Assembly: GCA_024196135.1 (NCBI GenBank)
Contig: JAMQCK010000163.1
Location: 1-46,291 of the forward strand
Direction of reading: 5' to 3'
DNA from: Pleurotus ostreatus/Saccharomyces cerevisiae fusant
Taxonomy: Eukaryota > Opisthokonta
DNA: 46,291 nucleotides
Of the stretch, positions 20,078 to 30,623 are shown piece by piece. Every line of letters starts with the position of its first letter. Within the stretch, counting starts at the first letter, position 1. The translations under genes were made by a program, and so were the position numbers. Below the pieces are notes generated by a model, which saw only the letters and a program-made list of their open reading frames with translations, did not search any database and had not been told where the DNA came from.

Positions 20078-21147
20078 GTGATGCAACTACGGCGCGCTGC
20101 ATTTGACAGGGACATGACTCCGGTGCGTAGCTGCTTTGCACTTGTAAGACTACTGCTCAAGACAAGCAGGTAATGCACCAAGGGCGCTCAGATAGGCTCG
20201 AGCGTAGTCCGTATCATTGCGCACTATACTTTTCTGTGCCCCGTCTTTCCCAAAGTTCTTCCAGTTCTGAGTACGCGTCCTTGACTGAAGCATCATGGCG
20301 ACGGTCACAGCGGTCACGGTTGATGCCGCCACGCATCACGTGATTGCGTGGGAGCAATATTCGGCAAATCCCGTGCGCACGTTGCTTCCAAACACCGCCA
20401 TTTGTCTCGGGCTATGACCTGACTGTGTTACGGATGGTACGGGCGCTCTGCTCTCCGGTCAGAGCGCTCATGAATATTCCTACAGCCTCCTCCGCAGGAC
20501 ACATGCTACATCGTCCTCGTGTTAATCCTTGGACAGAAAGTCAGTCCGCCACACTGCCCTGAACTGTGCGTGCACGCATGGGCGCCGCGGGTCCCTACAC
20601 CAAGTAAACACTCACAGCGACAATTCCACATTCAAGAAGACATGGCGCCACTGCTGGTCCGTGCAAGACAGCACCCTTCGCCCTAGCATGACTCATACTC
20701 AGCGAAATTGTACTCATGTGCTGCACCCGCGAATGGCCCACCACATGCGATTGGCTCTACACCCGCGATTGGACTAGTAACTTGAAATGATGTATGTCAG
20801 TCTGCTTCTTTTGTCTTTATTGGCTACTCGCCCCGATAACTTGCTCAACTGCCTAAAGTAGGCTCTTCCGTGCGCCCACAAACAGCTTACGCCCACACAG
20901 GCCCATATTTATTGTTCCTCAATAGGAACCTGCGCCTTCCTTATAAGGTGTCTCCGAGACAACCGCACCTACGGGAAGGCTGTGCTCATCCCCTTGAGGG
21001 CGCTTTCAGCCGCACGAGGGCGTTGTTATCTCCGCTGAGCGCGCCACTAAGTTAACAGCTTTTTTTTGGGAAATCAATGGAGGGTCCTCACGGGGCGCAC
21101 CGCCAGCTTAAGCGCCCGCGGTGCCATATAACTGTGCGCCTGGTCTT

Positions 21148-21153
21148 TATAAG
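21148..21153 (+). promoter_or_regulatory. TATA box of the calpain gene
   Basis: TATAAG within CTTTATAAGAGGCAG lies 136 nt before the chosen start codon at 21284. This supports the ATG at 21284 over the in-frame upstream ATG at 21077, which precedes the box. Confidence 0.5.
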
Positions 21154-21283
21154 AGGCAGCTTGAGCGCCCACTACGCGGTACAGCACTCAGTTCTCTCCT
21201 CCCATTTGTCTCTACGCGACTTGACCTACCTTGGTCGCATCGTAATCTCCTTCGACGTGCTTATCGGAAGACGAAACTATACA

Positions 21284-24200
21284 ATGGGCGTCTTCGACAT
21301 ATTCTACCCGCGAGCCAACCGCTTGTCGGAGACAAAATCGTGCGTGTTCTGTCTTTCCTGCGATCCGCTCTGCTCAATGGTGTCATTCTGTAGGATAAAC
21401 CACGCAGACACCAAGCAACTAGACGTCAAACCTACTCCCTCATCACCTTCACGACGGTCTTCGGTCGTGTCCTTCGCTCGACGCTCGACGGACATCCCAC
21501 CTCTTCGCCACCATACCGATGCGTCACCCCCTCATGCATCGTCACCCCCTCAAGCGTCGTCATTCCCTCGTGCACCATCGCCCGCGCCCACGCGTACGCC
21601 CTCTCCTCCACCTGCCCGCCCGGACTCACCCACACCCCGACCCGCAGCCGAGTCCGTCCACAAAGCCCCGAATCCGCCAACTGCGTCCCGGGCATCAGAC
21701 CCGCCGTCTTCCTCGGACGGTGGGTGCCCTGGCACGCAAACCCTATCAGCCGGGGGCGCGGTGCACTCAGTTGAGGGCGCGGTGCATTCAGTCGGGGACA
21801 CGATGCATCCAGTCGAGGACGCGATGAGCTCGATGCAGGACGCCATTGAGTCGACCAAGGGCGCCATTGAATCGACCACGGACGCAATTGAGTCGACCAC
21901 GGACTCCATCGAATCGACGACGGACACAACTGCCCCCATCGGGGCCCCAATTGACTCGATCGGGGCCGCGCAGCCCGCATTAAGGCAGCCGGAGCTTGCG
22001 TCGGCCGCGCGGCGCGACAGCAGCCAGGTACGCGAGCTCGACAGCAGCCAAGGACGCGGGCTCGACAGCGGCCAAGGACGCGATGGCGCGTCGACTCCCG
22101 CGGATCTACTGCAGGAGGCGGGGCAGCTGCGGCACGCAGCAGTGGCAAGCGGGTACGTTTATAGCTTTTGCGAGTATGCTAGGGTACAGCACTGACTTGA
22201 CGTTCATTCAGTCATGCGCCTCGGGAGGTCTCCTCGGAGGTCGCGCCAGGAGACAATACCTCGACCGACGAGGCGGGACCTGATCGTCAGCACGTTGCCG
22301 AGACTATTGTGTGCGCCACATTTCTTGCTGGACCCACAATCCCTTCCGCGTCTGACGCGCGTCTTCAGCACCGAGACCCACGTCACGGAGACTCGAACAA
22401 TAGCGGAGCAACCACCGACTAGCGAGCCCGAGGACAATCAGGCAGGTCAACTCGTCACCGCCGAGCTCGCCAAAGCCCGCGAGGAGTGCCGCAAACGCGT
22501 CCGAGAGCTTTCAGCGGAATGTCGCGCGGGGAACAGGAAGTTCCGGTGAGTGCCTTCTCTCCTTTCATCCCATCCCCTCTCCCTTACTATCATCCCTTCC
22601 CATTCCCTCCCACCTGCCCATCTCCTCCCCTATTGACCGACCCCCAGCGACCTCGACTTCGACCTCGAAGAAGACCGCCAGCGCTGCCTCCACGGCTGCA
22701 CGCGCCCCGACCCGCCCTTCAAGCCCTCCGACGTCCAGCGCGTCACGCAGATCTTCGACCGCCCGCGCTTCTTCTCCGACGCGGGGCCGAATTCGGGCGA
22801 CATCATCCAGAGCGAGGCGCTTGGGAATTGCTGGTTCTTGTCCGCGCTGTCGACGTGTGCGGCGATGGAGGGATTGGTGGAGAGGTTTTGTGTGGAGGTG
22901 AGTAAAGGGGATGGTGGTGAAGCGAAGGGGAGGAGATCGATCAGAGGCTGATGCACTATACGATAGCGCGATGAGGCGGTTGGAATTTACGGTTTCATTT
23001 TCTTTCGGGATGATGCATGGGTGCCTGTGATCATTGACGAGTAAGTTCATCTCCCGACGCATATTCTTATGGGCCTCATTGTGTTGCTCAGCCTACTGTA
23101 TACCTGCATTCCCAAGTTCGAGGATCTGACGGTTATCGAGAAGGCGCTCTACCACAACGACCTTGAGACCTACAACCGGTCTGCGAGAAAGGGTTTGTTG
23201 TGTTACTTTCCTACTCATTTCATTGCTCAGACTGGTCTTGCAGGCGGAAGCACCCTCTACTTCGCTCGCTCCGGTCAGCAAGGCGAGACCTGGGTCCCGC
23301 TGCTCGAGAAGGCGTACGCGAAGCTGCACGGCGACTACGCGTCGCTGGTTGCGGGATGGGACGGCGAGGCGGTGGAAGATTTGACAGGGTAAGCGATTGA
23401 CTTCAGGACTCATTCCCCCGCCGCACATACTCAACATCCCCTGCCGCTGCATCTCGTCCCTAATCTATCTCCCTCAGCGGCGTCGCGGGCATTATCCAGA
23501 TCAAAGACATCCTTGACCCAGACCACTTCTGGACGCACGAACTCCTCCGCGCGAACAAAGACCGGCTCTTCGCGTGCTCCTTCGCCGATGGTCAGTCAAA
23601 TGCGAGCAACTTCGTTCGTGGTATGTCGAGCCGTCATCTCCGAAGCCTTCTCTGATCGCCATCCAGGCCTGAATCGCGATAGCAACACCGCCCTCAAATC
23701 CACCGGCCTCTTCGCCTTCCACTCCTACTCCGTCCTCCGCGCCGTCGAGACCCGCGGCAAGCGCTTCCTCGTCCTCCGCAACCCGTGGGGCAACGGAGGG
23801 GGTGTCTCGGGCAGTAGTGGCGGCTGGGCCGGGCCCTGGTCGAATGGCTCGAGGGAGTGGACGCAGGAGTGGATGGGGATCTTGCCGGTGCTGGGGCATA
23901 GCTTTGGGGATGATGGGCGGTTTGTGATGGAGTGTGAGTATCTTGGGTTGTGACGAGTCTATTGCTGCGATATTTCGATGCGGATGTTGAGCTTGAGCTG
24001 ACATTGCCGGTGGCAGACAAGGATTTCCTTGAGTTCTTTGGGCGCATGGATCGCACGCTGCTCTTCGACTCGCGCTGGGTGATGGCGTCGCATTGGGTCT
24101 TCTTGCCTGCTTCGCCGTCGCCTTGGACGTCGTCGTATGGCGATGTATCTTGTAAGTATTATCTACCTTCTTAAGCGGCGCGGGCATCTTGTTCTTGACT

Positions 24201-25328
24201 GCCCTCCTCGCCCTTCATCCTCACCCTTGTCGCTTTACTGAACTCTCCTCCTCAGTTACCATCAGCATTCCCGCCAAGACGCGCGCCGTCATCGTCCTCT
24301 CCCGCGTCAACGAGCGCTACTGGATGGACCTACGCGGGTGCTACGAATGGAACATCGACTTCAAGCTGTACAAGAAGGTGAGAGTCCATTGCCTTTGACC
24401 TCGGAGGAGATGCACGAAAAGCTGTTCAGAACATATCAAGAACCCGAGACTGACCGACGTTCAGGGCTCGAAGAAGTGCATCGGCCGCTCAGTCCACTCG
24501 TCGTCCTGGAAGAAGAGTGTAAGCTTGGAGACGGAGCTTGATGAGGGCGAGTATGTGGTGCATGTGAGTTCATAGCCGTTCTGGGGCGGGACTTGCTCGC
24601 GGCTGACGCAAGCATTCCTCCTTCCAGGTTCGCGCGGATAGGATGCTCTCGCGCGGCAAGGTGAGCCACCTACCAAGCGTGAGGCGAAAAGGGGCTGACG
24701 AGCGACAGACCTACATTCGCGACAACATGGAAAGCTGGGAGCCGGGGAAGCTGTCGAAGATCATTGCGGAGCGGGAGAAGAGCTTTGCGTTGGCGAGTAG
24801 TGAGTGTATTGCGTTCTCATCCGCAAGAGATTGTCTGAACTCGAGTCTATCTGAAGACTACACTCCAAGGTGGGCTCCCATCACAAACCTCTTGATAGAT
24901 CGCGGCTTACCTTGCACCTCAGCGCCAGCAGCCTCGTCATCCCCGAGGACATTCTTGCTGGACAAGACCTCGCCGCGCTCGAGGAGACAGCCACGAAGCC
25001 GCCACCACCACTCGTCGTAACCACCAAGACGACCACTATTACCAAGAACAGCGCTGGTGAGACCGTCGAGACGACGACTACGCATACGGAAGAGATCCCA
25101 CAAGCGCCTCCACCTCCCATGGACGATTCGGACGCCGACTCCGTCGCGCCATGTCAAGACCAGTCTTCGCATCCACCGGTAGACATCTACTCGGACGAAG
25201 TACCGCTGGTATTGGGACTGAAGGTGTACACGGACAAGAGCGCGCCGGCGCGGGTGAAGGGGCAAGTGCGTCGTTTGGCGCCTTCGGTCTTGAGCAAGCA
25301 GGAGTTGGCGCTAGCTGGGGAGGACTAG
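21284..25328 (+). CDS. Calpain-family cysteine protease
   Basis: Sixteen predicted exons (21284-21339, 21394-22152, 22212-22310, 22369-22545, 22648-22897, 22967-23040, 23092-23192, 23244-23388, 23478-23590, 23667-23933, 24017-24151, 24256-24377, 24465-24563, 24628-24660, 24709-24799, then about 24923-25328), near 975 residues. The catalytic domain starts near 364: SEALGNCWFLSALS (Cys425), FHSYSVLRA (His610) and VLRNPWG (Asn630), so the triad is complete. C2-like domains follow, including LGLKVYTDKSAPARV near the end. Calpains cut regulatory proteins at few sites; in fungi they act, for example, in pH signalling, but I cannot name the ortholog. The N-terminus is Pro/Ser-rich with a heptad-repeat block at 140-196 and a coiled-coil-like stretch just before the protease domain. 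The junction between exons 15 and 16 does not keep frame with the best donor, so it is uncertain there. Confidence 0.9.
21755..21925 (+). repeat. 21-bp tandem repeat encoding heptads
   Basis: Eight consecutive 21-bp units encode seven-residue repeats in calpain exon 2, from GAVHSVE-type to DAIESTT-type. The last four units are the most alike, which suggests recent expansion at the 3' side. It is followed by a shorter LDSSQGRG-type repeat near 22030-22090. Confidence 0.8.
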
Positions 25329-27023
25329 ACTCGCTGTCGAGCGTGAAGGTAGCGGTAGGGCATTTGCATGCGAATACTATAGTCAGTGTAGTAATCTGAT
25401 AATCCCTTCTTCAATTGCTCATGGTGGGATGAGGAAAGAGACAGCGGCGTTCCTCACCCTCGGACCTCCGCGGAAGTTCCGGGCAAGCAAGCAATAACAC
25501 AAGCGCTGGGAACTCACCGCTTTTCTCGTTTATCTCCTTACCATCGTTCCTCGCAGCGACAAGCATCCAATCCGGCCATCGTCGGCTCTCAAAGCAGCCG
25601 CATTCGCATCTCCTCCGTCTGATGTGCGCAATAATGTACCTAGCTTGCTCTTCCGGACTCTTGCTCGTCCGTCGTACAGCCTGATGGCAGTCCTCTGTCC
25701 ATCTGCTCTCAGCTCCCACCAGCGATCCTTCGTTGGCGGCATGATTAGTTCGCATTGAAACCATGCGACGCTTGCGCTCTCTCTGCATGACGAGGACGGG
25801 GTGCGCGACATCCTTTGTCGTCGATGTTTAGGCGCTGACGAGCTACACAGGAGGAGCGGGATCCTTGAAGCGCACCCCCACTCCTCCTTCTCTATCCCGC
25901 CTTCCAGCGCCATCAACCACTTGAGGCGCCCTCGACAGGCCTTGTTGTCTCTGTCCTGTTCGGCAATCCTTTCCTGGGGGCCTCGACCGACTGGGCGATC
26001 GGCCATGCTACGACGCTGCCTATCACTCGCGAACGGTCCCTCTCCGTGCATCGGATACGGGTGTTCCATGCTCGCTCTCCCTCATTGATTCTTGTACTGC
26101 CCTCGGCAGTGCGGAGGCTAATGAGGTTCCGCCGTCGACGCCGACCCTTAGCTTCCGCTGCCGGCCACGTGGGGAAGGTGCCGCTCGCAAGTTCGATTCT
26201 GTCGTCCGCAGAAATGATGTCCACTCTCTTGTAGCATGCTGGAGGAGGTTACGAACGACGACCCGGCGCAAGGGCCGACGTTGCTCGATGTGAAGGTAGG
26301 TGCGTAGATACTCTGTCTAGCCCTTGAATATGACTCCTTCGCCTTTCCTTGGACTTTAGTAATTCATCTCAGCCCCAACTAGCGATCGTGCTCAACAAGG
26401 TCGAGTCTCCTTTGGAGGTGGTATTGCGGTGACGGGCTCGGATGACTTCTGGAGGCGTTAGCCGATGAGCAGGTTTAATGTGAGTCTAACGCAGACTTTG
26501 ACCGACTGGATGGGCTCATAGACCTTGCTAAGGTGAGGCTTTTTGCCGAATGCAGATGGGAAAAAGATACCGAATACAACAAGGGTGTGGCCCGAGACGG
26601 GCGGCGACGACCCGAGCGGATCGAAAATCCAAGGGATGTCCCGAGGCGAGTTCATAATAATCCCAGCCACGATTCTTCTTTGGCGGCCCCTGTCAAGTAG
26701 GCAGGTTCAATATTCTGACATATCCAACCACCGCGCAAGAAGTGATGTGCAACGCGTCTATACAACTTCATCACGTGACTGCAACGCGCCACTGGCCAGC
26801 AGGTCCCGTCTGCTTTTCTCTTCTTGATTTATCCACCACCGTCTCGTCACACCCGATCTCCTCGCTCACGCCGCCGTCAGCGACCCTTGAGCCCCTAGGA
26901 GAAACGTAGAGCGCGCTTGAGGACGTGCACACCCATACTCTCAGGTGTGTGTTGTGCCCGTCGCTTTGTCGCGGTCGCTGACGCGCTCCATTCAGCGACA
27001 AGGCACTCAGCTGGACGACAAAG
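25329..27023. other. Intergenic region with overlapping minus-strand open frames
   Basis: On the minus strand (26270-25411) all three frames are open over long parts, including the stretches LIMPPTKDRWWELRADGQRT and EEQARYIIAHIRRRRCECG. I could not choose a frame, a start or splice sites, so no gene is called; it may be a decayed or very short-exon gene. From about 26700 the region holds the promoter of the 27024 gene. Confidence 0.4.
26944..26995 (+). other. Probable 5' UTR intron of the 27024 gene
   Basis: A 52-nt segment with donor GTGTGT, branch sequence CTGAC and acceptor TTCAG ends 28 nt before the ATG at 27024. Confidence 0.45.
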
Positions 27024-27806
27024 ATGACCGATAGGCTTTCTACCGCGGCGTGTAAAAAGCGCGCATCTTCGAACGGCAATACCAACTTCGTGGACGCTAT
27101 CGACAAGAAGACCCTCGAGTGGATCGAGGCTGGGCTGCCCGGGCTCAGTCCTGACGATCTTCAAGCTGTGTTGGCGCGCTTCTCCAGAGAGCAGGACGGT
27201 GGCAAGGTGACCACTGCGACCACGCCGGCGAAAGCTGCCAATGCCTCGGTGACAGTGCCAGGTATCCCCGGGAACACTCAAGCGCAGAGACGCAATCCTC
27301 CCGTATACCCTCCGCCACCTACCCATACCCAGCGCGGCGGCTCTGGATACTACCGCAATACGACGGCCGCTCAGCTTGGCCATCTCCCCGCGGGCCAGAT
27401 GCCCACATTCACGTACACACCGCCGGCCTTTGCGCAGGCAATTATGCCACCGCCCTCGCAGTATGCGCGAGTCGGCGAGCAGCGATCATCTACGAAGACC
27501 GGCACCTCCGGTCGTCCTTTGCCACCGACTTGGACGGAAGCAACGAAGGCACAGACTGGGGCACTGCAGCCACCAACTTGGGCACCGAAGGCACAGACTC
27601 GAGCGACGAAAGCAGCAGCTGGTGCGCAGAAGAACGCTCAGCCGGCGCCTCGCGTTCCCGCTGCCCCTCGCGAGCCTGCTACCTCTCGCATGCCCGGAGC
27701 CTCGCGCTCCTCAAAGCGCAAGGTCAGGTCCGGGTCTTTGGAGCGCGCGTCGGTGCAGCGGTCGGCGAAGAAGGCGGCTCAGGCGCCCGCACCGTCCGAG
27801 ACTTAG
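27024..27806 (+). CDS. Orphan Pro/Ala/Thr-rich basic protein
   Basis: A single exon of 260 residues starting MTDRLSTAACKKRAS. Residues 21-56 may fold (FVDAIDKKTLEWIEAGLPGL, then SPDDLQAVLARFSREQ); the rest is disordered and rich in Pro, Ala, Thr and Gln. The C-terminus has basic Ser-rich stretches (SSKRKVRSGS, QRSAKKA) like a bipartite nuclear signal. No domain is recognised. The layout, ordered N-terminal helix plus disordered basic tail and a 5' UTR intron, is similar to other orphan genes in this window, so a nuclear role is possible but only inferred. Confidence 0.6.
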   Translation: MTDRLSTAACKKRASSNGNTNFVDAIDKKTLEWIEAGLPGLSPDDLQAVLARFSREQDGGKVTTATTPAKAANASVTVPGIPGNTQAQRRNPPVYPPPPTHTQRGGSGYYRNTTAAQLGHLPAGQMPTFTYTPPAFAQAIMPPPSQYARVGEQRSSTKTGTSGRPLPPTWTEATKAQTGALQPPTWAPKAQTRATKAAAGAQKNAQPAPRVPAAPREPATSRMPGASRSSKRKVRSGSLERASVQRSAKKAAQAPAPSET

Positions 27807-28891
27807 CTTCGCATGTCGGGCGTCGTAGAGGCTTTGCACATATACTCGCACGATTCGGCCCCTTGTAGTGTACGTCTGCTAGCTTTGTAAGATATATTTT
27901 ATTGGAAGAGGCATAAATCGGTTCGACTCTGCGTGAGACCTCCCACATCTTCAAGTACATCCTGAACTCTGTTTCGGCCCCCCAAACATGAATGAAGAAG
28001 TCGTTCAACAAAAGCCTTTCAATTAACACAGCCACACAAGGTCGTGGGAGTCCATTTATCTTTTTCCTTGCTTACTACCGTCATGATGCCTTCAAATATA
28101 CGCGCATCCTACTATAGGAAGTCCCTTGCAACCTCCGTTATGGCCAGGGTAAATTTCGGGAGCGCACGATATTGCTATAGCTGTACATAGGTACGATTTC
28201 AACATGCTACATTTCCATCTCTTTAACGATAATCTAGGTGGCGTATAGATTAGCACTAATGAATGCCTGCGATGTACTCCAGAGCAATCTCTGATTGTCT
28301 CCCTGCGAATGGCACGCCTGGGATCGACATCACGCACGTCGCACAGAACACCGTCTTCAACAGCATGGCCAAGCTTTCGCCTATCGTCGGTCGCGACTGC
28401 GCTACAACGCACCAGGCCTGCTCTGCCCTGAGAATCGCGCGAGGACTGCGTTAAATCAAGCCGAGCGCGACTTTACGAGCTTCAGAGGACGTACCCTGCG
28501 GTCTCGCTCCCAACAATTCGCTAGTGAGGACAGTCGAGCGTCGTGTACACGCTCGATCGTTGCTGAGCAACAGAATCAGAATCAAGCGTCAGTTGAACAA
28601 AAGCATTCATCTACAAACCCATCGACCTTCCTCCGCGTATCTTCCATTCTTTTCGTGAAGTGGACGTAACCGTTTCGAACGCGCGCCTTCGAAATGCTGG
28701 CCATGGTGCAGACTCGCGGAGCCTCATGTTAGATTCGCCATAGTAAGTTCCCTCGACAGATCACGCATCGAAGACTGACCAAAATATGGCTATAGACCTA
28801 TTACCGAAACTAATACGCTCTATTGTACTACTGTTCGACTTGTGAGAGCGCAAGACAAGGGGTGTGCGAAGCGCCGCGGGCGGTGACTGGC
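27807..28891. other. Intergenic region, no supported gene
   Basis: It holds the 3' flank of the 27024 gene and a region with short frames on both strands. A plus-strand frame at 28295-28669 is open but compositionally poor. I see nothing further. Confidence 0.4.
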
Positions 28892-29213
28892 ATGTCAGGG
28901 AGCACTAGTGGGAGGACTGGCTTTAGGTGCGTATTGAGCCGTAGTCTCAGAGGTATATCTTACTGACATTACCTCTGGTTAGGTTACTTGAAGCAGCTGT
29001 ATACCGTATAGCGAGAATGTAGCCCAATTCTTCCGACTGCTACTTCTCCATTGTGACTTCTGAGCGCATCTGACCGCATCCGGTAAGTCGCAGTACCTCT
29101 ACTGTGGGCTCAACTCTCTCTATAGGCAGCTGAGAGACCCTCAACTGGAATTGCCGCTGCAGGAGCCAAGTTCAACATCGCCGAAACGTGAAAGTCATGC
29201 AGGGTCCATGTGA
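28892..29213 (+). CDS. Candidate 5' exons of a spliced gene
   Basis: From ATG 28892 a chain of short exons (28892-28926, 28983-29018, 29065-29082, 29126-29213) keeps frame and gives about 58 residues (MSGSTSGRTGFRLLEAAVYR, later PQLELPLQEPSSTSPKRES). The first intron has a GTGCGT donor and a CTGAC branch, the third a GTAAGT donor. The second uses weaker signals. It may be the start of the membrane-protein gene that follows, with the last exon spliced before its stop. No domain is recognised. Confidence 0.3.
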
Positions 29214-29700
29214 TCGCAAAGTTAGAATCCGACGGCGACGGCAAACAATTACCCGGACATTCTCCCCTTGCCGTCGCTGTTGTTAACGGCGGCAGCCGTA
29301 GCGGCGATGGCGGCGACTACTGCTCTTACCGCCCTCAAGGCCTCATCTATCTGCATCAGCTGCTTCTCCTGCTTCTTCTTCCCCAAAGGGCTTATCCATG
29401 CTGCACGCTCTCCTTTCGCAGACGATCGACTCAAAGGATCTCGAGGACGCCAAGGTCTCCAGCGCTGCACTTCAGAGCGCTGAGGGCCCCGTTTCTACTG
29501 AAGAGAGCCTACATGACATCGTCGCTGCCCGCATATCACGCCCTCGACCTCGGCATGCCGCTAGTCAGGATGCGCTTGCGCTTCAAGGGTGGCTCTGAGG
29601 GGTTGTACGTTGTCCTTCGTCCGCTCAAGGAGGAGGAAGACAGCAAAGGCGCGTTGAGAATGATGCTGCTATCCCCTCATATTGACCCAAACTTCTTCAG

Positions 29701-30623
29701 GATTCCCGCCGAACATGCATTGCACCGGCATACATCGTCTCCGCCGCCATCCTCGGCATACTCGTCAAGCTGCGTCGTCTACGCATCAAGAGAACTCAAG
29801 AGACCATCATCCGTCATGGCGTTCTCCTCGATGCCTTATAATCGTCATGCTCAAACCGCACGATCGGACGCGACGCGCACTTGCAGGCTTCACTATCAGC
29901 CCTGGCCGCTAGTCAAGCCGCCACCTCCCCCACGATGCAAACTCACGAAGACCAGGCTCGCCGCATCACTAACGCTCGGGCTCACCAGGACGAGGATACG
30001 GCCTTGACGTCGAATTTCGTCGCCTTCCCGGCGCTCCGCCCACGTGGATTTTGTGGCGTCGCGTTGACGGTGCTTTTGGGAGAACATATGCAGGAGCCCA
30101 TAGGCTCACCGACTATGGGCTGCAAGGCTTGCATGTCATCAAACGATATCAGCTTTTATCCGATACTGATCGAAGGTGAGGTTTCGTCGTGAAGGTTGTG
30201 TGCTGATCAATTTTGTCCATAACATGACCTCTCTTGCCGACGCTCGTGTACATGACCCTTTTGCAGGTTCTGGCTCTCTCGCCCTCTTTCTTATAGTTTT
30301 CGATCTGCTCTATGCGGCGAATCTATTTGCGTCCGGAACTGCGCACAGTTGCGCTCGCAAAGGGTATGTCATGCTGGAGTACTTTTGGCGCGGGCTTCAT
30401 CGACTGACAATTCATCTGCAGCGTCGGCGCGCTGTCTAACGGCGACTTGGTGCTATCTGTGCTCGCTTTCACTGTCTACTGTCTCGTCTTCTGCGCTGGG
30501 GAGGTGTACAGCGAAGGTGAGTACCCGTTAACCGCCGTTGCGCGCTCATCTCGTCCAGATTTTGACCCCTTTCGATGTTATTACACTTGGGGACACGCCT
30601 TAGACCGCAGTCTCGCCCGTTAG
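29701..30623 (+). CDS. Partial multi-pass membrane protein, possibly decaying
   Basis: Four exons can be joined in frame: 29701 to about 29820, 29887-30175, 30267-30363 and 30422-30516, with a last exon 30559-30623. They encode hydrophobic helices CIAPAYIVSAAILGILVKLR, LALFLIVFDLLYAANLF and LVLSVLAFTVYCLVFCAGE separated by hydrophilic loops, one of them long (about 95 residues, QAATSPTMQTHEDQARRITN). I cannot resolve the 5' end: coding-like pieces at 29400-29700 lie in three different frames and no donor joins them cleanly to 29701. The first donor (GTTCTC) is weak. Beyond 30623 coding-like sequence continues in another frame with an in-frame TAG. I do not recognise the family. Confidence 0.4.

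Larger units (their letters stand above)
19568..21283. other. Divergent intergenic region between FunK1 and calpain
   Basis: About 1.7 kb without a supported gene. It holds the promoters of the two divergent genes and a short repeat near 20036-20077. Small frames have no recognisable features. Confidence 0.45.

Noticed and set aside
21077..21283. Extended calpain N-terminus starting at 21077
   Set aside because: This ATG lies upstream of the TATA box at 21148, so it would not be in the transcript.
29268..29483. Hydrophobic segment read as a transmembrane helix (Cys/Phe-rich)
   Set aside because: The Phe-rich part is a pyrimidine tract ending in TTTCGCAG, which looks more like the 3' end of an intron; left unassigned.
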